Below, piece by piece: positions 17,084-26,740 of a DNA stretch of 64,000 nt. Numbering within the stretch: the stretch's first letter is position 1; every line of letters starts with the position of its first letter. Origin of the DNA: Fulvivirgaceae bacterium JP3-4 (GTDB lineage: Bacteria; Bacteroidota; Bacteroidia; Cytophagales; Cyclobacteriaceae); assembly GCA_029309925.1 (NCBI GenBank), contig JARKND010000001.1, positions 2,728,001 through 2,792,000 on the forward strand, written 5' to 3'. Below the pieces are notes generated by a model, which was not told the origin of the DNA, did not search any database, and saw nothing but the letters and a program-made list of their open reading frames with translations. Made by a program: the position numbers and the translations under genes.

Positions 17084-17959
17084 CTACTCCTTTTTATCTA
17101 CGCGTCTGTCGACACCGGAATAGATTGCGGCTGCCATTCTGCGCGGCATCACCCGAATGGCGACCGATGAGAGTTTGGCCAGCGTGCCTGGAATGATCAG
17201 CATTCTGCCTTTCAACGTTTTCTTTACTGCCAATTCGCCCACTCTTTCAGGCGGCACGGCCATCCGCATGCCGAGCCAGCCCAATGTCTTTTTCGTCTCG
17301 CGTTTAATACTTTTTTTAGTGAACACCGGGCCGGGTGCCAGGCAGCTGACTTTGATCTTCATGGGCTTCAACTGATAACGCAAACCATAGCTGAAGAAAA
17401 TAACTGCTGACTTCGTTGAGGCATAAATGTTCTTGGAAGGTATCGGTGCAAAGCCAGCCAGGCTCGCGACATTCATCACGTAAGACGGAGCGTTTTTTTC
17501 GAGTAACGGAAGCAGAAGCATGGTCATTGCTATACCTGATTCAACATTCAGGTTCACCATATACCGAACGCTGTCGAGCGATAGCTCGAGATAATCATCG
17601 TCACCACCCAACCCAGCCACGTTGCACAGCATCTTCAGTTTCAGATCTCTGGCGTTACACCACGCAGCGATCTCGGCCGCACTTGACTCCTTACTCAGAT
17701 CATAAGACAGAGTCTGAACATCCACGCGATACTTTGCTTCCAGTCTCGATTTTGCCAACGCCAGCGTATCCGTATTGCGAGCGATCAAAACCAGATTATA
17801 ATTGCGTTTTGCAAGGGCTTCGGCAATTGCATACCCGATTCCTTTGCTCCCACCTGCTACCAGTGCGTAAGCGCGATCGTCCCCGGCTCTCGATTCAGCA
17901 GAATCGATTTGAGCAGATGAAATGAAAGGAATCAAAAAGAAGACAGCAATCCACCGCAT
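17084..17959 (-). CDS. Short-chain dehydrogenase/reductase with signal peptide
   Basis: A 291-residue SDR. The nucleotide-binding motif GGSKGIG is at residues 36-42, the NVAG motif near 113-116, and the catalytic Ser166, Tyr179 and Lys183 (YASTK) are all present, so the enzyme is probably active with NAD(P)H. Unusually, residues 1-17 form a typical signal sequence ending FISSAQ. The gene starts 30 bases after the stop of the DUF5686 gene on the same strand and is likely part of its operon. The SDR resembles the DltE/YohF-like KAR-type reductases; its substrate is unknown. Confidence 0.85.
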   Translation of the reverse strand: MRWIAVFFLIPFISSAQIDSAESRAGDDRAYALVAGGSKGIGYAIAEALAKRNYNLVLIARNTDTLALAKSRLEAKYRVDVQTLSYDLSKESSAAEIAAWCNARDLKLKMLCNVAGLGGDDDYLELSLDSVRYMVNLNVESGIAMTMLLLPLLEKNAPSYVMNVASLAGFAPIPSKNIYASTKSAVIFFSYGLRYQLKPMKIKVSCLAPGPVFTKKSIKRETKKTLGWLGMRMAVPPERVGELAVKKTLKGRMLIIPGTLAKLSSVAIRVMPRRMAAAIYSGVDRRVDKKE

Positions 17960-17989
17960 AGAACCGCTGGTTAAAAACGCATGCCACTG

Positions 17990-20479
17990 TCAATAGCTCC
18001 AGTTGCGTTTCCAGGTGTCGATGATATCGAAGGAAACTTTCCAGTCCGCCTTTGGTGGATCGTTGTTAGACTGGCCAAGCACGCCATAGAAGCCGATCTT
18101 GAGTCTCCGCCTTGCGCCCAGCTTGAAGATCCGCTCGACACCTCCGAAGATCTCCTCATGCCGGTATCCGCTCTCTTTGATCCACATCATCCCTGCCCCA
18201 GCCACGGTGCGCAATTTCAATTTCTTGATCAGCGGGAGGTTATTGATCATCGCGCCATTGAAGTGATGCATATAGTGTGCTTCAAAAAACCAGTCTTTCG
18301 CGTTAAGCGCTGTGTCGAGTAGCTGGAATGAGTGCATCGGATCGGAATACAGATAGGGATCAGACTGCCTGAATCGCCTGAAGTCAACGTAGCGCAAATC
18401 GTTGCTGTTCACAAATTTTCCCAGCACAAGCGTATACCGCGAGTTTCCGAGCGTACCAAACTGAACGGTGTGATCGACACCGAAGTCGATGTAATCAAAA
18501 TCAATGTCACTGCTGACAATATTCTTCCACCCCTTGCGGTGATTGAAAAGTAGCGTTGGATACTTGCTGCCCAACACCACCTTTCTGTTTGGCTCGCGCA
18601 TAAACTTCTGAAATGGAGTATAAGACAACCCGAGGTGACTGATAAAAGCCTGATAGTTTTGAAATCGCACTGCAGAGTCAACATCGATCACTTCATTCAG
18701 GATCCAGCTTGGATGATAGTCCTCTATAGAGCGCCTGTCACTGATGTTAAAATCGGTGCGCAGATAAAATCCATTAAACAACTCCTTGCGGTGATAGAGG
18801 TCAATGTGATCGTGCACAATATAATTGGATACACGAAGCTGGTTCAGGTATGCATCGAATGGATTGATCGCCTGAAATTGCCTGCCTACATCTATTCCAA
18901 ACCATCCGAGCCGATATGGATTGTACAAACTTCTGAATCGTGCTCCACCCTGCCAGTCCATATTTTTTAGTCCCACACTGGCCTGCACTGTAGAGTTAAA
19001 CCATCGCTCGTTCTTAAAACGCCTTCCGTACGACACATATGGACCGAGCCGCCATCCTCCTACCACCTCAGCACCAATAAAGCCAAGCAGCGGAGGAAGA
19101 TCGAGATAACTCTTTTTGCTTTCTCTGCGAAATCCCACACCACTGTAAATCAGTTCGCCCAGCGTCACCTTGTTGAACTTCGCCTCCATCGAGTCGAGAT
19201 ATTTTTTCGACTTATGAACCGCATCAACGCTGTCGCGGTAGCCGATCATTTTTTTCTGATCTTCCGTGAGAGGTTCGGGTCGGGCACGCTTCCAGTAACT
19301 TGAATCGCGATCAAACGCATCCTGCGTTATTACACTGACCTCGTTGCCAAAAAATTTTGGCGGAAAGGCAACATCGCGGACGAAATCCGAATAGACCAGC
19401 ACAGTGTTTCCCCGAAATGTTTTTGGTCCCGCCTTCGTCTGGTAGTCAAACTCCTGGCGGCTGGGAATCCACAAACCAGTATCGATCTGGTGATAGGTCT
19501 GGCGAATGGTGAAGTCATCGTAAAACTTCAACGCTCCCTTGTGAATGGTAACCTCAATGCGGTTGATATTCCAGGTGCTGTCATTGATGAACAGGATGCC
19601 ATTGCATGTTGCATCACCGGCCTTCCGTGCAGTAACGCGGATCTTGTAAACGGTCTGGCCATTTTCCCTGAGTGTCTGCTCGAGTTTGTACCGATATGAA
19701 AGAAGTGCCGTTCTGCTGATGGGCGAGATCAGCGGAACTTCCGCAATCCCTTTCAGGTGCACAAGGTTGTGATAAAAATTGAAGTCGGTCTGGCTGAAAA
19801 CCGGGACGAACAACCCATCCTTTGTGCCATACAATTTGTAGGCCGTGCGCTCTTCTTTGTATTTGTGCGGATTCTGAAAATTGATATTCACCTGCATCTC
19901 CAGCAGGTTGATGTTTTGAAGACGGGCCTCCTCCTTTTTGCGCGCAGCTTCAAGCGGACTTATTGTATCATCCTTTTTAGATGTGATGTCATCTTCAACA
20001 GGTTCCTGCTCGCGCTTTCGTTTCTTGCGATCGATGACTTCATTCGCTTTCAGATAAACGTTTGCGCGATAGCTGTTGATCAGTGACAAATTCTTTTCTC
20101 GATTCGCTATTGTCCGCTGAATGATCTCGTAGGCCGGATCTCGTCTTCGTACTTTAATTTCGATTTGATTAAGCTCAACACTGGATGACCGGATAATGAA
20201 ATCTCTTTTAATCGGTCTGTCGCTGACTACCAGCTCAACCTGAGTCGATTCGTATCCGACAGAAGAAATAGCAACGTGATAAACGCCCGGATCGATTGTC
20301 AGGAAATATTCACCTTTGGCGTTCGCGGACGTTCCGATGTCCAGCTCGCGAACAAAGATGTTTGCAAATGGTACTGCGTTATTGTTTTCATCCAGAATTC
20401 TTCCGCTGATATTCTGAGCATGGCCCACAAGTGGCATCGCCCATGTTAAAACAACAAGAAATCGAAAGGCTGGCTTCAA
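17990..20479 (-). CDS. DUF5686 outer-membrane protein with carboxypeptidase-like domain
   Basis: An 829-residue exported protein. A signal peptide (MKPAFRFLVVLTWAMPLVGHAQ) is followed by a carboxypeptidase regulatory-like domain (residues 22-105: ISGRILDENNNAVPFANIFV), then the DUF5686 region with alternating strands and a C-terminus ending in aromatic residues (IIDTWKRNWSY), the pattern of outer-membrane beta-barrels. DUF5686 proteins are widespread in Bacteroidota and their function is not settled. The downstream gene on the same strand is an SDR. Confidence 0.9.
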   Translation of the reverse strand: MKPAFRFLVVLTWAMPLVGHAQNISGRILDENNNAVPFANIFVRELDIGTSANAKGEYFLTIDPGVYHVAISSVGYESTQVELVVSDRPIKRDFIIRSSSVELNQIEIKVRRRDPAYEIIQRTIANREKNLSLINSYRANVYLKANEVIDRKKRKREQEPVEDDITSKKDDTISPLEAARKKEEARLQNINLLEMQVNINFQNPHKYKEERTAYKLYGTKDGLFVPVFSQTDFNFYHNLVHLKGIAEVPLISPISRTALLSYRYKLEQTLRENGQTVYKIRVTARKAGDATCNGILFINDSTWNINRIEVTIHKGALKFYDDFTIRQTYHQIDTGLWIPSRQEFDYQTKAGPKTFRGNTVLVYSDFVRDVAFPPKFFGNEVSVITQDAFDRDSSYWKRARPEPLTEDQKKMIGYRDSVDAVHKSKKYLDSMEAKFNKVTLGELIYSGVGFRRESKKSYLDLPPLLGFIGAEVVGGWRLGPYVSYGRRFKNERWFNSTVQASVGLKNMDWQGGARFRSLYNPYRLGWFGIDVGRQFQAINPFDAYLNQLRVSNYIVHDHIDLYHRKELFNGFYLRTDFNISDRRSIEDYHPSWILNEVIDVDSAVRFQNYQAFISHLGLSYTPFQKFMREPNRKVVLGSKYPTLLFNHRKGWKNIVSSDIDFDYIDFGVDHTVQFGTLGNSRYTLVLGKFVNSNDLRYVDFRRFRQSDPYLYSDPMHSFQLLDTALNAKDWFFEAHYMHHFNGAMINNLPLIKKLKLRTVAGAGMMWIKESGYRHEEIFGGVERIFKLGARRRLKIGFYGVLGQSNNDPPKADWKVSFDIIDTWKRNWSY

Positions 20480-20633
20480 GGGGTTCTTCGAGAGGTTCTT
20501 AGTTCAAACTGCATTTGCCGGAGAATATTGTCGACTGCCCGCACAAATTTGAAGCCTCGGAATGAAATTCCAGGAAATGGCAGGTACGACAGACACTTCA
20601 CGCAAGTTCGATGTCTGTAATCCGCAAAAAGTT

Positions 20634-20978
20634 TCAGGTGTGATGGGACTTGATGATGGAGTCAAGCTCACTTCGCGAAAATCCAAGTTTCTCTCCAACC
20701 TGAATGATCAGGTCTTTCTCAGCGTTTGAAAAATCCCCATCGACAAGCGCGACTTCAATCATCTCCTGGAGTTGTCTTTCGCGATCGTGATGATTTTGCG
20801 GGATGAGATACTTATACTCGTGTGCCTTATCGAGCATCACTTTGAAACGATCCACGGGGATGCCACGCTGGTATGCAATTTTCGAAAGTGTCATTCTCTC
20901 GATGTCTTCGATTTTTCCGTCTGCGGCAATCAAAGAAACGAGATTGCGAAAGTGTTCGAGCCTGATGGGATCTAGCAT
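20634..20978 (-). CDS. TerB-like protein
   Basis: A 114-residue, wholly helical soluble protein with the TerB/DUF533-type pattern: LVSLIAADGKIEDIERMTLSKIAYQRG and MIEVALVDGDFSNAEKDLI, each carrying the acidic DGxI/DGDF signature of this fold. TerB proteins bind metal through such acidic residues and are linked to tellurite resistance and envelope stress. The frame also offers an ATG at 21008; the ATG at 20978 (MLDPIRLEHF) is a reasonable alternative start and is used here. Not in an obvious operon. Confidence 0.8.
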   Translation of the reverse strand: MLDPIRLEHFRNLVSLIAADGKIEDIERMTLSKIAYQRGIPVDRFKVMLDKAHEYKYLIPQNHHDRERQLQEMIEVALVDGDFSNAEKDLIIQVGEKLGFSRSELDSIIKSHHT

Positions 20979-21172
20979 AATGGGGGTTTGTTGCAAACTC
21001 TCGGTCACGTAATTTTCCGAGCGCTGCTTATCAAATATAACGAATCGATCCGGTAAACGCCAAGCAAAATCGACCGCTGCTCACAAAGTTTTGGTGCGAG
21101 ATATTAACTTGTACTCCTAATTGACTACTTTGGAATCATTGTCGTCACAGGTTTGACATTTTCTCAAGTGCT

Positions 21173-22252
21173 ATGAAACGAAGATCATTTATCAAACAGA
21201 CGCTGGCAACTACAGCAGGGCTGGCCGTCACTCATTATGCCATCTCAGGTTCACTCTTTCAAAAGAAGCGATTAGGGGTAGCGTTGGTTGGGCTTGGTTA
21301 CTACAGCAAAGATTTGCTCGCCCCTGCCCTGCAACTGACGAAGCATTGCTATCTCGCAGGAGTTGTTACCGGCACACCTGCAAAGGCAGAAAGCTGGAAG
21401 AGCCAATTCAACATTCCCGACAAGAACATTTACAATTATCAGAACTTCGACCAGGTTGCCAATAACCCTGACATCGATGTGATCTATATCGTGCTACCCC
21501 CGTCAATGCATGCCGAGTATGCCGTACGCGCAGCAAATGCAGGCAAGCACGTCTGGTGTGAAAAACCAATGGCTATGACTGTTTCTGAATGTCAGCGCAT
21601 GATCACTGCAGCCAGTCAGAACAAGGTGAAGCTCGCCATAGGCTATCGCATGCAGCATGAACCCAACACCCAACGCGTCATTCAATTCCGGAAGGAAAAA
21701 AAATATGGCAAGGTGATTTCGGTCGAGGCGAGAGCCGGCTATTTTGACGGCCGCACCAATCACTGGAAACAAATCAAAAAACTCGGAGGCGGATCGATGT
21801 ACGATATGGGTGTTTATCCGCTGAATGCCGCACGATACGCCACCGGACTTGAGCCGATCGCGGTCACTGCACGGCAGTCTACCACACGACCCGAAATCTA
21901 TAAAGAAGTGGATGAAACCATGACATTCGAACTGGAATTTCCGGGCGGAGTGATTGGAAAATGTGAGACGAGCTTCGGGAAGGGAATGAACGAGCTGATT
22001 ACAAAATTCGAAAAGGGCCACTATACACTTGCGCCATTTCAGGCTTACAGTGGGATCAACGGGGTGACTAGTGACGGAATCCAGCTTAATGCCGTCATTG
22101 AAAATCAGCAGGCGAAGCAAATGGACGATGATGCGCTGTCTATCATGAACAACACGCCTCTGCTTGTGCCAGGCGAAGAGGGACTTAAAGATATCCGCGT
22201 TGTCGAAAAAGTATATCAGTCGGTTGCCGAAAACAGGAAAGTATCAATTTGA
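21173..22252 (+). CDS. Tat-exported Gfo/Idh/MocA oxidoreductase
   Basis: A 359-residue NAD(P)-dependent sugar-oxidoreductase-like protein. The N-terminus has a Tat-type signal (MKRRSFIKQTLATTAGLA), so it probably acts in the periplasm with its cofactor bound. The Rossmann motif GVALVGLGYYSKDLLAP and the catalytic EKP (EKPMAMT) are both present; GGSMYDMGVYPLNAARYATG matches the second-domain signature. Glucose-fructose oxidoreductase is the archetype of exported members. It is 18 bases upstream of a PQQ dehydrogenase gene, and the two together suggest a periplasmic sugar-oxidation unit. Confidence 0.9.
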   Translation: MKRRSFIKQTLATTAGLAVTHYAISGSLFQKKRLGVALVGLGYYSKDLLAPALQLTKHCYLAGVVTGTPAKAESWKSQFNIPDKNIYNYQNFDQVANNPDIDVIYIVLPPSMHAEYAVRAANAGKHVWCEKPMAMTVSECQRMITAASQNKVKLAIGYRMQHEPNTQRVIQFRKEKKYGKVISVEARAGYFDGRTNHWKQIKKLGGGSMYDMGVYPLNAARYATGLEPIAVTARQSTTRPEIYKEVDETMTFELEFPGGVIGKCETSFGKGMNELITKFEKGHYTLAPFQAYSGINGVTSDGIQLNAVIENQQAKQMDDDALSIMNNTPLLVPGEEGLKDIRVVEKVYQSVAENRKVSI

Positions 22253-22270
22253 AATTAGCGTTACAAGATC

Positions 22271-24397
22271 ATGAATGTAAACTTCCGCGCATGCGGCCTT
22301 GCTGTCGTATTTTTTATTTTTTTGAGTGCATGCACAGATTCAGATAACAAAATCAAATCATCAGAATGGCGCGAATACCTTGGCGGCCCTGACCGCAATC
22401 ATTACTCAATGCTGGATCAGATCAATATTTCAAATGTATCCCGTTTAATAAAGGCATGGGAATATCACACCGGTGACAGCGGTCAGATCCAGTGCAATCC
22501 AATTATAGTCAATGGAGTTTTGTATGGCATCACTGCTACCATGCAACCCTTCGCGCTGAACGCGGCCACAGGAAAAGAGCTCTGGCGCCAACGCGACTCA
22601 CTTGGCACCACCTGGTATGGAAACTTGAGAGGCGTTGTGTATTGGGAACAGGAAGAAGACAAAAGAATTCTGTATACAAAAGAGTCCTGGCTGCACGCCC
22701 TTGACGCACTCACGGGTAAACCGATTCTTACTTTCGGAGACAGTGGCAAAGTGAGTTTGCGGACTGGTCTCGGACCGACCGCTGAAAAGAAGTTCGTGAT
22801 CTCCAATACACCGGGAACAGTCTTCGAGGATCTTATCGTGATGCCACTTCGCGTTTCTGAAGGTACTGATGCTGCACTCGGTTATATCCAGGCATTCAAT
22901 ATAAAGACAGGAAAGCTTGCGTGGGTTTTCAAAACCATTCCTGACCCCGGTCAGCCCGGCTATGAAACGTGGCCTCCGGAGGCTCACAAAAATAGCAACG
23001 TGGGTGCAGCGAACAACTGGTCAGGAATGGCGGTGGACCGGAAGCGCGCCATCATTTATGTTCCGACCGGCTCGGCAAGTTTTGACTTCCATGGTGGCAA
23101 CCGAAAAGGAAGCAATCTCTACGCGAATACATTGCTGGCACTAAATGCAAGAAACGGTGAGCGCCTCTGGCACTTCCAGTTTGTCCATCATGATATTCTT
23201 GATCGCGATGCGCCCGCACCACCCAATCTTTTAACGGTCACGCACAACGGAAAAAAAATTGACGCAGTTGCCCAGGTGACCAAACAGGGCTACGTATTCC
23301 TCTTCAACCGTGAAACCGGTGAGCCATTATTCCCTATCGAAGAGAAACCTGTGCCGCCTTCAGATATTCCCGGAGAGGAAGCCTGGCCCACGCAACCGGT
23401 TCCCGTGAAGCCTGAACCTTACGCGCGTCAGGCGATAACTGCGAACGACCTCAACCCTCATTCAAAATATGTGAATGAGCTGGAAGAGAAGTTGAAGAAA
23501 AGCAGAAACGAGGGACCGTTCACCCCACTTTCCAAACAAGGCACCGTTGTCTTTCCCGGGCTTGATGGCGGTGCCGAATGGGGTGGCGCAGCAGTTGACC
23601 CCGGTGGCGTCATGTATATCAACAGTAGCGAGATGGCGTGGCTCATTTCCCTCAACGAAACAGCAACCACCGATTCAAAAAAAATGGTGAATCCCGGAGA
23701 ACAGGTTTATGCCGCGAATTGCTCATCCTGTCACGGCTCTGAGAGAAAAGGAAATGCTGCAAGTGGTTTTCCTTCCCTTGTAAATCTCAACAACCGACTT
23801 GAGAAGCAACACGTGTTGAATGCCATCACGTCAGGTAAAGGAATGATGCCCGCGTTCAAACGACTCAGCGACAAAGAGCTCAGCGACCTGGTTGCGTTTC
23901 TTTATGGCGAAAAGCCTGGTGCTGCTGCAGCACCGAAAGAACCTGTCGGAAATGATAACGATAACAAACCGCCCTACAGCATTTCCGGCTACACCAAGTT
24001 CCTCGATAAAGATGGATATCCCGCTGTTGCGCCTCCCTGGGGCACACTCAACGCGATCGACCTCAACACCGGTGAATACAAATGGAAAAAAGTTTTTGGT
24101 GAATATCCGGAGCTTAGCGCGAAAGGAATTCCGCAGACGGGATCTGAAAGTTACGGAGGTCCGGTAGTCACAGCGGGAGGGCTGCTCATTATTGCAGGCA
24201 CAAAGGACAGGAAGCTGCGTGCGTACAACAAGGACAATGGCGAACTGATATGGGAGACAACTCTTCCAGCGGCTGGCTTCGCGACTCCGAGTACCTATGA
24301 AGTGAATGGCAAGCAATATATCGTGATTGCTTGTGGCGGGACAAAGCTGGGTGCAGCCAAGGGTGAGAGCTATGTTGCGTTTGCGTTGCCCGACTAA
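22271..24397 (+). CDS. PQQ-dependent dehydrogenase with inserted cytochrome c domain
   Basis: A 708-residue lipoprotein quinoprotein (signal ending FLSACTDS). It has the eight-bladed propeller repeats of membrane glucose-dehydrogenase type enzymes (WREYLGGPDRNHYS, ITATMQPFALNAATGKELW, GLDGGAEWGGAAVDP) and, between blades, a cytochrome c domain with CSSCH at residues 484-488 and the sixth-ligand region GMMPAF. Electrons from sugar or alcohol oxidation would pass from PQQ to the heme inside one polypeptide. PQQ synthesis genes are not in the window, so PQQ may be taken up. It shares a transcript with the oxidoreductase before it. Confidence 0.92.
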   Translation: MNVNFRACGLAVVFFIFLSACTDSDNKIKSSEWREYLGGPDRNHYSMLDQINISNVSRLIKAWEYHTGDSGQIQCNPIIVNGVLYGITATMQPFALNAATGKELWRQRDSLGTTWYGNLRGVVYWEQEEDKRILYTKESWLHALDALTGKPILTFGDSGKVSLRTGLGPTAEKKFVISNTPGTVFEDLIVMPLRVSEGTDAALGYIQAFNIKTGKLAWVFKTIPDPGQPGYETWPPEAHKNSNVGAANNWSGMAVDRKRAIIYVPTGSASFDFHGGNRKGSNLYANTLLALNARNGERLWHFQFVHHDILDRDAPAPPNLLTVTHNGKKIDAVAQVTKQGYVFLFNRETGEPLFPIEEKPVPPSDIPGEEAWPTQPVPVKPEPYARQAITANDLNPHSKYVNELEEKLKKSRNEGPFTPLSKQGTVVFPGLDGGAEWGGAAVDPGGVMYINSSEMAWLISLNETATTDSKKMVNPGEQVYAANCSSCHGSERKGNAASGFPSLVNLNNRLEKQHVLNAITSGKGMMPAFKRLSDKELSDLVAFLYGEKPGAAAAPKEPVGNDNDNKPPYSISGYTKFLDKDGYPAVAPPWGTLNAIDLNTGEYKWKKVFGEYPELSAKGIPQTGSESYGGPVVTAGGLLIIAGTKDRKLRAYNKDNGELIWETTLPAAGFATPSTYEVNGKQYIVIACGGTKLGAAKGESYVAFALPD

Positions 24398-24404
24398 AAA
24401 AGAA

Positions 24405-24436
24405 AAGTCCTCTTACTGAAAGTGATAAGAGGACTT
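24405..24436 (-). terminator. Terminator, probably bidirectional
   Basis: An 11-base perfect stem (24405-24415 with 24426-24436) with a ten-base loop, between the convergent ends of the PQQ dehydrogenase and the DUF6232-like gene. The T-rich side (TTCTTTTTTA) follows it on the minus strand, so it mainly ends the minus transcript, and probably also slows the plus one. Confidence 0.75.
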
Positions 24437-24459
24437 AACCAGAAACTAAACTTTATCTT

Positions 24460-24924
24460 TTAATAGTTGTGCACCGGTGGATTGTTCATGTGGCCAAGGT
24501 CGAACGCTGTATGAACTGCATCGACAATCTGCGCAATGTATTCGCGCTTCGTGCTGACCAGCGCATTCTTCTCCCCTTCTGCCGTACCGATGCGAACTGC
24601 ATAGCGTTCGCGTGACATCACCAAAGCAAGAATACCGAGCACAAACAATGCGATGCCGGTCCACAGGGCGAGCATATTGCCGCTGATCAAACCCGACTCT
24701 GTCTGCATCGACCATTCTGCCGGAATGAGGCCGAGATATCCACACACAGCTGCTCCGATTCCAAGAAGCATCAGCAGTACTCCGGGCCAGCGATCAGGGC
24801 GTATTGTCCAGAAAGCAGCTTTGGTAATGCCTGCGAGCTTGTAGGAAGTTTTTTTGATCTTCAGCGTAGAGTCTGTCACCACTACATCGTGTCCGTCTGT
24901 GTAAATAACTTTATCAGGTGTCAT
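24460..24924 (-). CDS. DUF6232-like membrane protein
   Basis: A 154-residue protein with a soluble start (VIYTDGHDVVVTDSTLKIKKTSYKL), two transmembrane helices in the middle (VLLMLLGIGAAVCGYLGLI and MLALWTGIALFVLGILALVM), and a soluble end. This outline matches the DUF6232 family of unknown function. It stands alone ahead of the 3' end of the symporter operon on the same strand. Confidence 0.75.
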   Translation of the reverse strand: MTPDKVIYTDGHDVVVTDSTLKIKKTSYKLAGITKAAFWTIRPDRWPGVLLMLLGIGAAVCGYLGLIPAEWSMQTESGLISGNMLALWTGIALFVLGILALVMSRERYAVRIGTAEGEKNALVSTKREYIAQIVDAVHTAFDLGHMNNPPVHNY

Positions 24925-25051
24925 AAAACTTCAATTTTGAATCATCACCCAATAAAAACGGACCCGGAAAACATGCGGATTCGCGAGTGGAAAGATTAGT
25001 CGACAACACGCATGTATCGTCCTTTCAAATGAAGGTCCGGACGGGTGGCAA

Positions 25052-26740
25052 TTAGACTCGCCTTGCTGCGAACATCTGGAAAATAATTGCCGATACGATC
25101 ACAACTATGCAGCCAATCATATTGAAAAGAAGAAAGGCAAGATCGGTGAAGAAGTGACAATACAGTACAACGGCCTCCGAAAGAATGGCCGCCCAGAATA
25201 CCGCTGTTCCCTGTATCCGTTTCAGATAGAATGCTGCGAGAAAAATCCCAAGGATCGTCCCGTAGAATAAAGAACCAACAATGTTCACAAACTGGATCAG
25301 GTTCTCTGCAAAGCTCGCCAGCATTGCAAACCCCATTGCGAACACCGCCCACACAACGGTGAACCACCGGGAGGCTTTGACGGTGCTCTTGTCATCTGTG
25401 GTCTTAGAAAACGATCGCTTGTAAATATCGATCGTTGTTGTGGAGGCGAGCGCATTCAGTTCACTTGCCATAGAAGACATCGCAGCAGAGAACATCACCG
25501 CGAGTAGTAACCCTATAATTCCGTGGGGAAGATTTCGCAATACAAAGTTAAGAAAGATATAATCGCGGTCCTGTGTTTTAGCTCCCGGAATTGCGCGTGC
25601 GATTGAGTTTTTCACCGAATCGCGCACAATTTTTTCTTTTGTCTGCAGTGCAAGAATCTCATCGCTGGCACTGGCCGTTCCTGCCTCATCATCAGCTTTG
25701 ATGGCACTTACGAGTTTATCGACTGCAACACGTTTCTCCGAGTAGATAGCATTGTACTGCGATTCATATTGCTGAAGTGTCGATGCTTCCTCAGTCTTTG
25801 CTGCGCGTTCTTTCAACACCTGGTTGTGGAAAACCGGAGGCTGATTGAACAGGTAAAAAACATAAACGAGGATTCCGATGAACAGGATCAAAAACTGCAT
25901 GGGGATTTTCAACAAACCATTGAAGATCAAACCAAGCCTGCTCTCGGTGATCGATGCTCCGGTAAGATAGCGCGCCACCTGCGACTGATCCGTTCCGAAA
26001 TACGAAAGAAACAGGAATGTACCTGCAATCAGGCCGGACCAGATATTGTAACGATCGTTGAGATCGAACTCGAGATTCACAAGGTTCATCTTTCCCAGGT
26101 GTCCGGCCATGTCAACCGTATCCCCAAACGAAAGGTCTTCAGGCAACATCGCGAACGCGAGAACTCCTGCCATAATCATTCCGCTGATAATTACCGCCAT
26201 CTGTTGACGTTGCGTCAGGCTTACCGCCTTGGTTCCTCCGGAAGTCACATAGATGATCACCAGCGTGCCAATCAGCAATGTTGTGAGAGAGATCGGCCAC
26301 TCAAGAATGGTTGATAGAACAAGGGATGGTGCGAACAATGTAATTCCTGCAGACAGGCCACGCAGAATTAAGAACAATATGGCTGCGAGTGTGCGCGTCT
26401 TAAGGTCGAAACGATTCTCCAGGTATTCATAAGCCGTATAGACTTTCAGCTTGTAGTAGATCGGCACCATCGTTACAGAGATGATCACCATCGCGAGCGG
26501 TAATCCGAAGTAAAACTGGATGAACCGCATTCCATCTTCAATCGCCTGGCCGGGTGTGGAGAGAAACGTCACGGCACTGGCCTGTGTCGCCATGATCGAA
26601 ACACCGATCATCCACCAGCGCATGGAATTGTCTCCGCGCAAATAGCTCGCTGCCGTTTGTGTCTTGCGCGTTCTCCACGTACCGTAAAGAACAATGAATG
26701 CAATCGTTCCAAAAAGGATGGCCCAATCCAGCAGATTCAT
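25052..26740 (-). CDS. Sodium:solute symporter (SSS family)
   Basis: A 562-residue integral membrane protein with about 13 helices. Family motifs include WWMIGVSIMATQASAVTFLS and the conserved SGGTKAV region. Between helices near residues 295-390 lies a charged insertion of about 90 residues (KERAAKTEEASTLQQYE and AIKADDEAGTASASDEI), likely a cytoplasmic or periplasmic coiled coil. The start ATG directly follows the TAG of a 38-residue peptide gene, and the whole is an operon with the PIG-L gene. The solute is unknown; the linked deacetylase points to N-acetylated sugar derivatives. Confidence 0.92.
   Translation of the reverse strand: MNLLDWAILFGTIAFIVLYGTWRTRKTQTAASYLRGDNSMRWWMIGVSIMATQASAVTFLSTPGQAIEDGMRFIQFYFGLPLAMVIISVTMVPIYYKLKVYTAYEYLENRFDLKTRTLAAILFLILRGLSAGITLFAPSLVLSTILEWPISLTTLLIGTLVIIYVTSGGTKAVSLTQRQQMAVIISGMIMAGVLAFAMLPEDLSFGDTVDMAGHLGKMNLVNLEFDLNDRYNIWSGLIAGTFLFLSYFGTDQSQVARYLTGASITESRLGLIFNGLLKIPMQFLILFIGILVYVFYLFNQPPVFHNQVLKERAAKTEEASTLQQYESQYNAIYSEKRVAVDKLVSAIKADDEAGTASASDEILALQTKEKIVRDSVKNSIARAIPGAKTQDRDYIFLNFVLRNLPHGIIGLLLAVMFSAAMSSMASELNALASTTTIDIYKRSFSKTTDDKSTVKASRWFTVVWAVFAMGFAMLASFAENLIQFVNIVGSLFYGTILGIFLAAFYLKRIQGTAVFWAAILSEAVVLYCHFFTDLAFLLFNMIGCIVVIVSAIIFQMFAARRV

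Noticed and set aside
20480..20633. Possible small gene between DUF5686 and the TerB-like gene
   Set aside because: Only short frames without signal or start context were seen.
24405..24436. Riboswitch for the DUF6232-like gene
   Set aside because: It is downstream of that gene on its own strand and has terminator features.
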